A stretch of 34,517 nucleotides of DNA from Ruminococcus sp. (lineage in GTDB: Bacteria > Bacillota > Clostridia > Oscillospirales > Ruminococcaceae): positions 1 to 34,517 of the forward strand of contig JAJQCE010000002.1 in NCBI GenBank assembly GCA_021202895.1, given 5' to 3'. The notes beneath the pieces are model-generated. The model searched no databases. It was not told the origin of the DNA and worked only from the letters and a program-made list of their open reading frames with translations. How positions within the stretch are numbered: position 1 is the stretch's first letter; every line of letters begins with the position of its first letter. The translations under genes and the position numbers were made by a program. This document shows, piece by piece, positions 6,110 through 14,786 of the stretch.

Positions 6110-6820
6110 CTACCATTCGATGCTTTCAACCGACATGGGATTTTCATTAGTTTTAACCGATTCGATTTTGCCACTTTTGACACGAACCACCCTGTCAGCC
6201 ATTGAGCAAAGTGCAGAATTGTGAGTGACAATGACAATAGTCATTCCAGTGCGTCTGCCCGTGTCCTGCAAAAGCTTGAGAATAGTTTTTCCTGTAATGT
6301 AGTCAAGTGCGCCAGTAGGTTCATCACAAAGGAGCAGCTTGGGATTTTTAGCTAACGCACGTGCAATAGCAACGCGCTGCTGCTCGCCGCCTGAAAGCTG
6401 AGCGGGAAAGTTATCGCTGCGTTCGGACAAGCCAACCTCTTCTATAATCTGCTTAGGCTCCATATGATCCTTGCAAATTTGTGTTGCAAGCTCCACGTTT
6501 TCAAGTGCAGTAAGGTTCGGAATAAGATTGTAAAACTGGAAAACAAAGCCTATATCCTGACGTCTATATCGAGTACGGCTTTTTTTATCAAGGTTAGAAA
6601 TATCCTCGCCGTCAATGTAAACGCTACCAGAGGTAAGCGTATCCATACCGCCTAAAATGTTGAGCAAAGTGGTTTTTCCTGCGCCTGAAGCTCCTACAAT
6701 CACACAGATTTCGCCCTTGTTTATCGAAAAGCTGACATCGCTTAAAGCGTCAATGCTCACTTCTCCGACCCTGTAGGTTCTGCTCACATTTGAAAATTCA
6801 ATAAAAGCCTTGTTGTCCAT
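6110..6820 (-). CDS. ABC transporter ATP-binding protein (MacB/LolD type), orphan
   Basis: 236 residues, a complete nucleotide-binding domain: Walker A GASGAGKT (43-50), Q-loop VFQF (Gln95), signature LSGGE (142-146), Walker B LLLCDE (162-167) and an H-loop in VTHNS near 201. The closest general family is the MacB/LolD/FtsE-like ATPases that drive FtsX-fold permeases (lipoprotein export, antimicrobial peptide resistance or mechanotransmission). In this family the permease normally follows at once, but here the next gene is a tRNA six bases downstream and no permease is in the window. It follows trpF by eight bases and shares its promoter. The permease may be elsewhere, or may have been lost. 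Confidence 0.92.
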   Translation of the reverse strand: MDNKAFIEFSNVSRTYRVGEVSIDALSDVSFSINKGEICVIVGASGAGKTTLLNILGGMDTLTSGSVYIDGEDISNLDKKSRTRYRRQDIGFVFQFYNLIPNLTALENVELATQICKDHMEPKQIIEEVGLSERSDNFPAQLSGGEQQRVAIARALAKNPKLLLCDEPTGALDYITGKTILKLLQDTGRRTGMTIVIVTHNSALCSMADRVVRVKSGKIESVKTNENPMSVESIEW

Positions 6821-6828
6821 ATCGTCCT

Positions 6829-7437
6829 CTAATTTAGTGCGCCTCTTGCGTTTTCTACAAATTTTTTTGTTAATTCAGGCGATTTGCCGCCGCCTTTAAG
6901 CTCTACTCCAGAGCTTACATCAACTCCCTGTGGCTTAACGGCTTTAATTGCGTCCGCTACATTTTCAGGAGTTAATCCTCCAGCCAAAAGCATAGGCTTG
7001 CTTAGATTTTTAAAGTCCTTAAGGGTATTCCAGTCAAAGGTTTTTCCGCTGCCAGGCTGTGCGGCGTCAAATACGTACCCACAAATTTTATCCATTTTTT
7101 CACATTTAAAAATTTCATCTGTGTTTGTAGCGTTGAAGGCTCGAATAATAGGAATCGTCAAGCTGTCATAAGCTTCATCAGTCAATTTTCCGTGAATCTG
7201 GATAAAGTCAAAACCTGCTTGAGCAATCGCCTCAGCCTGTTCAGGCGAAGGTGAAACCGTCACTGCAACGCTTTTAACGTTGTCAAGCTTTTTATTCAGC
7301 TCCCGAGCCTGTGAAAGCTCTAAGCAACGATGACTTTTTTCAAAGAAAAGCACAAATCCAGCAAGATCGCATTTCAGAGCGTTCACCAAAACGATATCCT
7401 CATTTGTTGTAAGTCCGCAGATTTTAATTTTAACCAT
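6829..7437 (-). CDS. trpF: Phosphoribosylanthranilate isomerase
   Basis: 202 residues, a full-length beta/alpha-barrel. It catalyses the Amadori rearrangement of N-(5-phosphoribosyl)anthranilate in tryptophan synthesis. The general-base cysteine is in the first strand (KICGLT, Cys7) and the general-acid aspartate is in 'DAAQPGSGKTFDW' (about residue 124). The phosphate-binding loops are 'LAGGLTPENV' and 'GVDVSSGVE'. No other trp gene is in the window. It heads a transcription unit with an ABC ATPase and tRNA-Gly. The start ATG 7437 has an AGCGGTGG-like site four bases upstream. Confidence 0.95.
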   Translation of the reverse strand: MVKIKICGLTTNEDIVLVNALKCDLAGFVLFFEKSHRCLELSQARELNKKLDNVKSVAVTVSPSPEQAEAIAQAGFDFIQIHGKLTDEAYDSLTIPIIRAFNATNTDEIFKCEKMDKICGYVFDAAQPGSGKTFDWNTLKDFKNLSKPMLLAGGLTPENVADAIKAVKPQGVDVSSGVELKGGGKSPELTKKFVENARGALN

Positions 7438-7476
7438 AAAACCACCGCTAAATTTGAATAAATAAAAGCTGAATAT

Positions 7477-7506
7477 GTTTAAGCTGAAATCTCCATGGGC
7501 TTAAAC
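7477..7506 (-). repeat. Hairpin in the trpF leader
   Basis: GTTTAAGC (7477-7484) and GCTTAAAC (7499-7506) form a perfect 8-bp stem with a 14-base loop between the promoter and trpF. There is no U-run after it and no visible leader peptide. Confidence 0.5.
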
Positions 7507-7525
7507 TCTTTACCTCTAATTTTTT

Positions 7526-7554
7526 ATTATACAGCAAAAATACAAATTTGTCAA
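7526..7554 (-). promoter_or_regulatory. Sigma-A promoter of trpF-ABC-tRNA-Gly
   Basis: Minus-strand TTGACA (7549-7554), 17 bases, TATAAT (7526-7531). Confidence 0.88.
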
Positions 7555-7696
7555 GGGATTTTAGAAAATTTTTTAAAAATATATCTGCGTTTTAAATGGA
7601 TGTGTTCCATACTATGCTGCAATTGTTTTATCCTGATGCAACAGCTTAAATTGCTGCTTTTATTTTGGCACTGAAAAATTCTTTACAAAATGAGAA

Positions 7697-7719
7697 AAAG
7701 CTTTTGCCACCTAAGCTTT
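7697..7719 (-). terminator. Terminator after GH43
   Basis: AAAGCTT/AAGCTTT stem with a 9-base loop, followed on the minus strand by TTTTTCTC. It lies 11 bases past the GH43 stop. Confidence 0.6.
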
Positions 7720-7729
7720 AACCTTATTA

Positions 7730-9058
7730 CTATTTCAAAAATACAAACTCTTCAAATTCAAACAATGGTTTTGAATCAAAATAGCCCTTAGTCCAGCCCT
7801 TGACCCCATGTGAAGCTGTGAAATATATTGCGTGGACGCCTTTGAGAGCTTTTACTCTGGTCTTATAAATTCCATCTGACGGAAAAATCTTCACTTCTCC
7901 GATAGGTTCGCCGTTTTGATAATCGTCGGAGTAAATCCTGACTGTACATTTTGATCCCATCCCTCTTACCTTTAAAGCGGCAAGCATAGTATCGCTTGAA
8001 AAATCCTCGCCGAAATCAAAGTATTTGTAGCCTATTACACAGCCGTCTGTAATATTTACAATGCTTCTGCTGAAAATATCACGTTCGGTTATAAACGCTC
8101 CGCCCTTTAAAACGCAGGCTATTTCCGCAGGTACAGGCTTGTATGGATTTAGTGCGTTTTCAAAACCAAGCGAAGTCATTTCAACTGTAGGAATAGTTCC
8201 ATCCTCAAGTATCTCAATTTTCTCAACGCACGCACGCCTTGACATAATTGTATTGTTTGTCATTCTGTGATAAAAAACATACCACTGCTCTCCGATTTTG
8301 CATACAGAGCCATGGTTGTTTCCGCTGGGATAATCTATGCCGTTGTCAACTATGTATCCTCTATATTCAAACGGTCCTCTCGGACTTTTTGATGTCGCAT
8401 AAGACAGTCTGCTGCCCTTGCAGGGGGAATATATAAGATAGTATAAATCACCGATTTTTCTAGGCGAGCTTGCTTCATAAAAACGCTGTTCATCACATAC
8501 GCTTTCGCTGTCGTTAATTACAGAGCGTACAAGAGAAGAATCCAGAATCTCATACATATTTTCAGCGTTAATTTCGTTCATATAGGATTCGGTAAAGCCG
8601 TAATAAATATAAACTCGTCCATCGTCGTCAACAAGCACGCCTGCATCATTAAAAATCCCATCATCGCCCTCATTGCCTTCGGTATATTTGTATTTTGAAA
8701 GCAGATTAAAGGGTCCTTCGGGATTATCCGAAACGCCGACGCAGCCCTTTGAGCCTACAATGTAAGCGTAAAGATAGTACCTCCCGTCCTTGCAAATCAC
8801 ATCAGGTGCAAAAAGCTCACGATCTGTCCAATCGGTATCAGATTTGCGGTCGAAGCCGTCTTTGGTGCGAAAGCTATCGCCGTGACACTGCCAATTGTTT
8901 AAATCGTCAACCGAAGCCGACCACACCTTAAGCTTAAAGTCGCAGAAATCATTGCAGGCTACTCTGTCATGAGAGCCGTAAAGATACACTCTGTCGCCAA
9001 AAACTCTCGGCTCACCGTCTGGTATGTATTCCCACAAGGGTAAAATCGGATTAGGCAT
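7730..9058 (-). CDS. Intracellular glycoside hydrolase family 43
   Basis: 442 residues with no signal peptide, so it should act on imported oligosaccharides in the cytosol. The five-bladed beta-propeller spans about residues 5-300. The three GH43 carboxylates can be placed: general base Asp14 (IPDGEPRV), pKa-modulating Asp138 (FNDAG) and general acid Glu195 (YEASS). The C-terminal 130 residues look like a beta-sandwich (CBM6/CBM35-like) appendix. Family activities include beta-xylosidase, alpha-L-arabinofuranosidase and galactan exo-hydrolase; I cannot choose between them. It follows the sensor-GGDEF gene by 34 bases with AAGGAG before the ATG, and is probably in its operon. Confidence 0.9.
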   Translation of the reverse strand: MPNPILPLWEYIPDGEPRVFGDRVYLYGSHDRVACNDFCDFKLKVWSASVDDLNNWQCHGDSFRTKDGFDRKSDTDWTDRELFAPDVICKDGRYYLYAYIVGSKGCVGVSDNPEGPFNLLSKYKYTEGNEGDDGIFNDAGVLVDDDGRVYIYYGFTESYMNEINAENMYEILDSSLVRSVINDSESVCDEQRFYEASSPRKIGDLYYLIYSPCKGSRLSYATSKSPRGPFEYRGYIVDNGIDYPSGNNHGSVCKIGEQWYVFYHRMTNNTIMSRRACVEKIEILEDGTIPTVEMTSLGFENALNPYKPVPAEIACVLKGGAFITERDIFSRSIVNITDGCVIGYKYFDFGEDFSSDTMLAALKVRGMGSKCTVRIYSDDYQNGEPIGEVKIFPSDGIYKTRVKALKGVHAIYFTASHGVKGWTKGYFDSKPLFEFEEFVFLK

Positions 9059-9092
9059 TTTGAATTTCTCCTTTTGAATTTTTCAAGCTGAA

Positions 9093-10988
9093 TTATTTTA
9101 ATTTGTGTTCTCTTTTCTGCTTGTACATTCTTTCATCTGCAAGATTGATAAAATCGTCCAGCTTGTCCTCCGTAAGGTCAGTTAAAACCGCCGCTCCGCA
9201 GCTTACTACAACATTATAAGGAATTTCACTGTTCATATTATACTGCATCAATCTCTCGTTAATTCTTGAAGTAAAGTCGTCAATATAGCTTTCGTCAGTA
9301 TCCTTTATTGAAAACATTATAAATTCATCTCCACCGAAACGTGAAACAATTTCATTCTCCTGCGAACACCTGACAAGAGCTTCCGCCAATGCTTTTATAG
9401 CATTATCTCCCTCGTTGTGTCCATAGGTGTCGTTAATATATTTAAGATTGTCCATATCAATAGAAAAGACAAAAGCATTTTTAAATTTCTGCGAGCCTAT
9501 AAGCTTATGAACCTGTTTATAAAAGCCTCGTCTGTTATAAATTCCTGTCATTGGATCACGCATATGCATCTGTGCAAGCTCAGCATTTGCAATCACTAAT
9601 TGTCTGCGGTTTTTATAGCTTTCAAGTATCTGGTTTGTATTGTTCAAAAATCTTCTGGTATAGGAAAATTTAAAATCAAAATTTTCAAATGAAACTGCGA
9701 GATAACCTATAACCTCGTCAACAAAGTGCATAGGGCAGAGCATCAGATAATCATGATTATCTAAAATTTCATCAAGGTGCGGCAGAAAATCCTTTGAGGG
9801 AAAAAGCGTGCCGTTAGTTTCTGTAACCTCTCTGCCGTGAGAAAACAAAGTCATCTGTTCGTTAAAGGGAGAGCTTTTTTCATTATTTAGGTTATCGTTT
9901 GCTGAATTTTTAGTGAAAAAATCAGAATTTACGCAGCACCAGAAATATGTATCTCCAAAGTCCTTCATAATATTTGACATTTCCTCATCAGTCTTGCAGC
10001 TTATACTTTTTGAATGATAAAGGAACATGAACGATTCCTGATCGTCAGTTGCATTTATTCTATTGTACAGCTCTGTAACCTTATCAGTTATCAGCTCATT
10101 TTTCATCGGAGTGCATCCGCAGGATTGTGAAAATCTAGGGGTATATTGAATTTCTGTAACCTTTGGTGCGCTTTCTCCCTTTAATATTTTATCAATAATC
10201 TCCGCCGTCTCTCCAGCAAGATCATCTGCGTTCATGGAAGCAGTTGTAAGTCTTGGCACAGAGTATTTTTCAAGCTCAATTCCGTCAAAGCCTGTGACTA
10301 TAACGTCCTCAGGAACTCTATAACCATTTTCACGAAGTATGCGGCAGGTGGTTATTGCCATTGCGTCGTTACAGCAAATAATAGCTTCAGGAAAAGGCAG
10401 CGAACTTTCTATAAATTTATGAACAACCTCTATTGTAGGGACGTCCCAAAATCCGCCATAGCCCAAGCGTTCCTGTTCAAATTCAATTCCGTTTTCCGCA
10501 AGAACCCTTTTATAAACCTCCTCGCGCTCCTGAGAAAAGGAATTTCCCTCCATTCCTGCAACAAGATTAACTCTTCTGCAGTTGTGATGCTCGACAACAT
10601 GACGAACCAGCTTTTCAAAAGCGTTTACATAGTTAAAGACAATAGAATTACAATCCTCGACCGCATCTTCAACAACCAAAACGGGGATTTGATTCTTTTT
10701 AGCGTTAGCAATTATGTTATTAACAAAATTTTTATTTTTTATTGATTCACTTAATATTATAAGCATATCGACAATTTCAGGATTTATAATCTTAAAAATG
10801 CTTGCTTCTCCCATAACATACAGTGAATTTTCAGACATATTTCTGAAAGGAGTAAACAAAAACACCTTGTATCCCTTTTTATTAACAGCTTCAGAAATCA
10901 CCTTTGATATATCGCAGACGTTCTCCTTATGAATTTCTGCGGCACATATGCCAATAATCTTAAATTCTTTGTTATTTAAACCACGCAT
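9093..10988 (-). CDS. LacI-like sugar-sensor domain fused to a GGDEF diguanylate cyclase
   Basis: 631 residues from ATG 10988 (AAGGA 10 bases upstream). A GTG at 11054 would extend the frame but lies inside the promoter. Residues about 10-285 form a periplasmic-binding-protein-like sensor of the LacI/Peripla_BP_3 type ('ICCNDAMAITTCRILRENG', 'VIVTGFDGIE'), without a DNA-binding headpiece or signal peptide. A GAF-like linker follows. Residues about 470-631 form a GGDEF domain with canonical GGDEF (552-556), 'DMDNLKYINDTYGH' and 'DERMYKQKR'. The product-inhibition site RxxD is absent (the region reads SQENE). By family knowledge it should make cyclic di-GMP in response to a cytosolic sugar. Its neighbour GH43 suggests that the ligand is a plant-cell-wall sugar. 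Confidence 0.9.
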   Translation of the reverse strand: MRGLNNKEFKIIGICAAEIHKENVCDISKVISEAVNKKGYKVFLFTPFRNMSENSLYVMGEASIFKIINPEIVDMLIILSESIKNKNFVNNIIANAKKNQIPVLVVEDAVEDCNSIVFNYVNAFEKLVRHVVEHHNCRRVNLVAGMEGNSFSQEREEVYKRVLAENGIEFEQERLGYGGFWDVPTIEVVHKFIESSLPFPEAIICCNDAMAITTCRILRENGYRVPEDVIVTGFDGIELEKYSVPRLTTASMNADDLAGETAEIIDKILKGESAPKVTEIQYTPRFSQSCGCTPMKNELITDKVTELYNRINATDDQESFMFLYHSKSISCKTDEEMSNIMKDFGDTYFWCCVNSDFFTKNSANDNLNNEKSSPFNEQMTLFSHGREVTETNGTLFPSKDFLPHLDEILDNHDYLMLCPMHFVDEVIGYLAVSFENFDFKFSYTRRFLNNTNQILESYKNRRQLVIANAELAQMHMRDPMTGIYNRRGFYKQVHKLIGSQKFKNAFVFSIDMDNLKYINDTYGHNEGDNAIKALAEALVRCSQENEIVSRFGGDEFIMFSIKDTDESYIDDFTSRINERLMQYNMNSEIPYNVVVSCGAAVLTDLTEDKLDDFINLADERMYKQKREHKLK

Positions 10989-11045
10989 AGTTATTTTGTC
11001 CTTTTCAATAAAAATATTGTAAATACAAACCCTCTCTTTATTCAA

Positions 11046-11074
11046 TTTTAACACATCGCTTTATAAAAGTCAAG
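11046..11074 (-). promoter_or_regulatory. Sigma-A promoter of the sensor-GGDEF/GH43 operon
   Basis: Minus-strand TTGACT (11069-11074), 17 bases, TAAAAT (11046-11051). Its position decides the ATG 10988 start. Confidence 0.7.
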
Positions 11075-11171
11075 TGGAATCTCATTATTTTTGCCGAAAA
11101 ATCAAGGCTTGTTATTTTTTATCGGCAACATGTATTCATAAGTAAAAAAAACAGGTTTTCTATTTAAATAA

Positions 11172-11567
11172 ATCTCCGAGCATCTCTGTGAAATTGACGA
11201 GACAATCAAAGGAAATAGATACACTGATTTAGATATTAAAATTGACTTGACTTTGCTTAACAGCACAAAGGTTTATTCGGAAGTTTATAATATGATGTAC
11301 ACGCCTGATGAATATTTAGGGAAGACAGTACGCATAAACGACACGTTTGCGCTCTATGAGGGAGATGACAGAAATTATTATGCCTGCATAATATCGGATG
11401 AGACAGCTTGCTGTTCGCAGGGAATTGAGTTTGTCCTTGAGAGCGATTATTCCTATCTGAATGATTATCTGGAATTAGATAGTGAATTTACCGTAGTAGG
11501 AATCTTTGACACCTATTATGAGGGGCAGTATATGTATGCTCAACTGATTGATGCCGAATTAAAATAA
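11172..11567 (+). pseudogene. 5'-truncated OB-fold-like lipoprotein fragment
   Basis: The frame is open and protein-like from 11172, just after an in-frame stop, but has no start codon with a ribosome binding site; the TTG at 11247 is inside the continuous coding text. What remains is the C-terminal 130 residues of a protein with 'MYTPDEYLGKTVRINDTFA', 'ACIISDETACCSQGIEFVL' and 'FTVVGIFDTYYEG'. I associate this pattern with small OB-fold-like lipoproteins of Clostridia, from memory of similar sequences. The signal peptide and N-terminal part are missing, so I call it a remnant. Confidence 0.65.
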
Positions 11568-11572
11568 AAAAA

Positions 11573-11612
11573 CAACGCCCGTCGGAGAAGGCAAAATCCC
11601 TCCAACAGGCGC
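11573..11612 (-). terminator. Terminator of the solute-binding pseudogene
   Basis: An imperfect GCCTGTTGGAG/CTCCGACGGGC stem on the minus strand is followed by GTTGTTTTTTTATTTT. Its T-run is on the minus strand only, so it ends the minus transcript. Confidence 0.75.
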
Positions 11613-11695
11613 TAATCATGTTTGACTTACTGTTTTTTGAGAAAAGTTAAGCAACAGAAGCTGAGCTTGCCGCCGTAAACAATTAAAGCAAATGC

Positions 11696-12858
11696 CTAAC
11701 TAAAAATTTCCATGATTTTTTCATAGAGAATTTCTGCTTCCGATTCAGAATCATTTTTTCCGTAAAGAACCTCGTTGAAGCTTGCGTTAAAAAGGTCAAT
11801 CATATCAGAATCTTCCGCATAAGGGCTTATCTGCTCAAGCTCGTTAAAGCTTTCGTCCATTTGCAGTGACGCCTCAATATTATATTCCAATCAAAAGATT
11901 ATCCTCCTCCAAATACGCAAGCGCAGACTTACTTAGCGGTATACCTTTTTCAATTCCCTGAGACTTTGCATACCAACCGCTCACGCTGTCCGAAGAATTT
12001 GTAACTGTGTACGGTGCGGCAACCATCTCATAACCATTCTCAATAGCTGAGTCGCAATATGACGAAGCGTCGCTCACCCACGCTACCGTTCCTGCGTATA
12101 ATTCCTCGCCAATGTTAAGCTTGTCAAAATACTCAACCTGCGGAATTACTTTGTCCTCAACCAAGGTGCAGTAAAATTCAAGCATTATCTGAAGCTCCTC
12201 TGAACCGAAGCTGAGTTTGCATCATCGTCAAAAAAGCTTTTGCCAGACTGCTGCTCAGCATACGACATAATGTACATAAAAGCAGGCTTTAACGGCATCG
12301 CAAGAGGATAAAACTCCCCCGTCCATAACATTTCTGGCTTCAATCAGATCGTCCCACGTTTGCGGCACGTCAAGACCGTACTGCTCGTAAATAGTTTTAT
12401 TGATATAAACTGTTTGGTATTCATCGCAATAGGGATAGCGTTTAAAATTTCATTCTGCCGTTCATATTCAAGCACTTCATCGTCAAAATTTGACAGGCCT
12501 ATTATGTCAGAAAACTCTTCAAGGTCATAATAACCGCTTCCGTTCTCCGAATACTGTGAAAGCCACGCATAGTTAAGTTGCATAATATCCGATTCTGTAT
12601 TTGAAACCATACATATATTGCTCCTTGTTTCATATCCTGACCACTCAGAATAGTCACACGAAACCTTGATATTTGGATAAAGCTTCTCAAATTCGTCAAT
12701 CGCTTCAATAGTATAGATATTTCTGCTGTAGTTTCCCCACCAAGAAAATGAAATTTCAATCTGCTCCTCCTGTGAAGTGACAACGGTCTCTTCATCGCAG
12801 CAGATAAAAAAAGCATTGAAGCAACACACATTGCGCAAAATGATTTTCTCTTATTCAT
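11696..12858 (-). pseudogene. Frameshifted extracellular sugar-binding lipoprotein (ABC type)
   Basis: The pieces of one solute-binding protein are spread over three frames. It starts at ATG 12858 with a signal peptide (MNKRKSFCAMCVASMLFLSA), but a 1-base loss near 12795 removes the lipobox cysteine codon. It then runs 'ISFSWWGNYSRNIYTIEAID' to about 12425, shifts again to 'INKTIYEQYGLDVPQTWDDL', shifts near 12320 to 'YPLAMPLKPAFMYIMSYAEQ', shifts near 12200 to the piece 11880-12185, and ends with the piece 11696-11890. The family binds sugars outside the cell for ABC import. No permease is next to it. An intact but unlinked protein of the same broad type is at 17155-18567. Confidence 0.85.
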
Positions 12859-12904
12859 TGATTTTCCTCTGCCGCTTCATTGTAAATAGTATAGGATACT
12901 TTTT

Positions 12905-12943
12905 AAAAAAGAAAAAGCTACGCTGTCTTTTACAACAACGTAG
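12905..12943 (-). terminator. Terminator of hicB
   Basis: CTACG/CGTAG stem, extended by TGT/ACA, on the minus strand, followed by CTTTTTCTTTTTT. Confidence 0.65.
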
Positions 12944-12961
12944 ATTTGATTTATTATTGAG

Positions 12962-13276
12962 CTATTCCAATGCCGTTTTCACGGTGCTTTCAATAAAGCT
13001 GTTTAAGCTCATACCATGGTTAGCTGCAAAAATCGCCGCTTCTCTGTGAAGCTTAGGTGGGAGACTTACATTAAAACTACCGTTATAAGTCGTTTTGTCG
13101 TCTTCTTCACAGATCGACATATAGTCCTCTACGGCATTATGAAAGTCTTGGATTAATTCTTTGATGTTTGTTCCTTCATAGGACACTAAAGCATTAACTC
13201 CTATTACTTCGCCAAAGAAGATTTCATCCTCTTCAGAATACTCTATCGTTCCAAGATATCCTTTATATTTGATCAT
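12962..13276 (-). CDS. hicB: HicB-family antitoxin, without a HicA partner
   Basis: 104 residues. The N-terminal part has the HicB partial-RNase-H fold ('YKGYLGTIEYSEEDEIFFGEV', 'VSYEGTNIKELIQDFHNAVED'), and the C-terminal 40 residues form an Arc/MetJ-type ribbon-helix-helix ('SFNVSLPPKLHREAAIFAAN', 'MSLNSFIESTVKTAL'). HicB normally neutralises the mRNA-cleaving HicA toxin and represses its own operon. No HicA frame is found up- or downstream. The start ATG 13276 has GGAGG seven bases upstream. An inverted repeat overlapping the promoter -35 is the expected operator. Confidence 0.85.
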   Translation of the reverse strand: MIKYKGYLGTIEYSEEDEIFFGEVIGVNALVSYEGTNIKELIQDFHNAVEDYMSICEEDDKTTYNGSFNVSLPPKLHREAAIFAANHGMSLNSFIESTVKTALE

Positions 13277-13365
13277 ATCAAGTCCTCCTCAAGATAGATT
13301 TTCTATTTTTGCACTCAAATAACACTCGTGAACTGCTTGTTCTGCCCTTATTGTTTTACTCCTTT

Positions 13366-13394
13366 ATTATATCCCAGTCTACAAGGATATGCAA
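13366..13394 (-). promoter_or_regulatory. Promoter of hicB
   Basis: Minus-strand TTGCAT (13389-13394), 17 bases, TATAAT (13366-13371). Confidence 0.75.
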
Positions 13395-13415
13395 CCGTTT
13401 TTAGTCGCATATCCT
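13384..13415. promoter_or_regulatory. Operator overlapping the hicB -35 box
   Basis: AGGATATGC (13384-13392) and GCATATCCT (13407-13415) form a perfect 9-bp inverted repeat with a 14-base gap. One arm overlaps the -35 hexamer. RHH antitoxins usually bind such sites to repress their own genes. Confidence 0.6.
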
Positions 13416-13443
13416 GTAAACTTTCTATGACGATCTCAGTCTT

Positions 13444-14073
13444 CTAGCTCCTGAAGCTTTTCGACTTCCAGATCCTTATGTAGGCGTCTGGGTCGTCTTC
13501 GGCTTCAAAGGCATTTGCCGCTTTGATGAGTTCATCGAGTGGCTTTTCTCCGAAAAAGCTGCTGAGTACATCATACAGCTCTTTGTATGAATAATCCACG
13601 TGCGACAGCTCAGGAAATGGCTTGTCGCTATTTCCTGTGAAGCAATCTACATAGAAGTCACAACCTGCGAAGAGTTGCAGATTATCGGGATCATAGATCT
13701 GAAATAGTTCATTTCCCGATTCTTCTGCGAAGAAAGTGAATCTGATAGAATTCAGGTTCAACTTTTCTATTATCTCTTCCCACATACGTCCCATAGGATT
13801 CCATGCGGTCAGCGTCTGGAATTCAATAAGACTTTTCGCCCCAAAGCTTCCTATGGGAGATACGTCTTCAATCCAGCCTCAACACTCAAGACTGTCTTTT
13901 CTCTCAATTCTGTCCTCAAGTCCAGCCGTCACAAGGACGTTGCCAAGCCAGTTCGGACCAAAGTCCTGTTTGATTTTGACAATCTTGCGGGCTTCAAAGA
14001 TTAGATTTTTCAATTTTTCAATATCTTCATGGTTTCTCTCGAAGACATATCGAGAATTACACCAATTAGCCAT
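13444..14073 (-). pseudogene. Api92-like ferredoxin-fold protein with an internal nonsense codon
   Basis: One continuous frame of about 209 residues, interrupted only by TGA at 13879-13881. The N-terminal 'MANWCNSRYVF' plus 'LGNVLVTAGLED', the segment after the stop 'GWIEDVSPIGSF', then 'TLTAWNPMGRMWEEIIEKL' and 'FTFFAEESGNELFQIYDP' match the pattern of the ferredoxin-like domain of Api92-type phage and plasmid proteins (function unknown). In that family the residue before GWI is often arginine, so a CGA-to-TGA change is likely. The start ATG 14073 has AAGGAG upstream and overlaps the end of the preceding small gene. Confidence 0.75.
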
Positions 14074-14221
14074 TCTTGTTCATCTCCTTAAACGTCTCTT
14101 CCAGCCACTCAGCTTCTTCTGCGGGGTCTAAGTCCCAAATATAGCAGCTAAACTGAAAGGCTTCCAGATCATCTGCCGGATCCCAGTGGTAGCAGTAACT
14201 GTTACCATCATTGTTGTACAT
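14066..14221 (-). CDS. Small acidic protein of a mobile-element remnant
   Basis: 51 residues from ATG 14221, which has GGAG five bases upstream. A TTG at 14311 would give 81 residues, but the extra N-terminal text looks non-coding and has no ribosome binding site. It is rich in Trp, Asp and Glu ('CYIWDLDPAEEAEWLEETF'). Its stop overlaps the next start by eight bases, so the two are coupled. I do not recognise a family. Confidence 0.5.
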   Translation of the reverse strand: MYNNDGNSYCYHWDPADDLEAFQFSCYIWDLDPAEEAEWLEETFKEMNKNG

Positions 14222-14307
14222 ATCTTCTCCGCAATGAGCCGAGAATAAATCTTCGGCTGAGAAAAGGGTAAAAAATAGGCTCTCCGAAGAGAACCATATT
14301 CTGCTAC

Positions 14308-14782
14308 TCAATCACTAATCTTTTTCGTATTCTGTTTCCTTCGCATTTGCCGTTCATATCGCATCCTGTCAATCACACACTTAGGCTTTTCCGCTTTCTG
14401 CCTAGTCTCCTCTTCTGCCGCCATCATTATCGTCATCAGTAATTTCATAAAGTCACACACGTTTATTATCTTCATCAAGCGAAAATAATTGCTCCATTTC
14501 AAAATGTATACATACAGGCGGCTTCAGGCGTGATAGTTCATCCACTATGCGTAAAAGATTTCTCGTATTTCTCGTGAGCTTGCGGTGCTACTTACGAACA
14601 CCATGTAATCTTACACACTCTCGGCAATTCTTCAGTAAATCCTGTGATTTGCTCTCATAGCAGGAATACGGATCATCCATACCTCTGTCTATGTAAATGT
14701 CAACGTGTGTCCAGTTGGATTTAAATCAGCCTCTTTCCTTCGTGTCGTCTGAGGTCTGGTGGATACGTAGCATTTTTTCCAT
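14308..14782 (-). pseudogene. Frameshifted serine recombinase (resolvase) N-terminal fragment
   Basis: Read from ATG 14782 and allowing frame changes, this gives 'MEKMLRIHQTSDD', 'VDIYIDRGMDDPYSCYESKS', 'DLLKNCREC', then in another frame 'TRNTRNLLRIVDELSRLKPP' and 'CIHFEMEQLFSLDEDNK', then in the third frame 'LLMTIMMAAEEETRQKAE'. The order and motifs fit the catalytic resolvase domain, in which the helix before 'EE(S/T)R' is conserved. An in-frame TGA (14726-14728) and at least two frameshifts destroy it. The large C-terminal DNA-binding part is absent. Confidence 0.7.
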
Positions 14783-14786
14783 TCGA

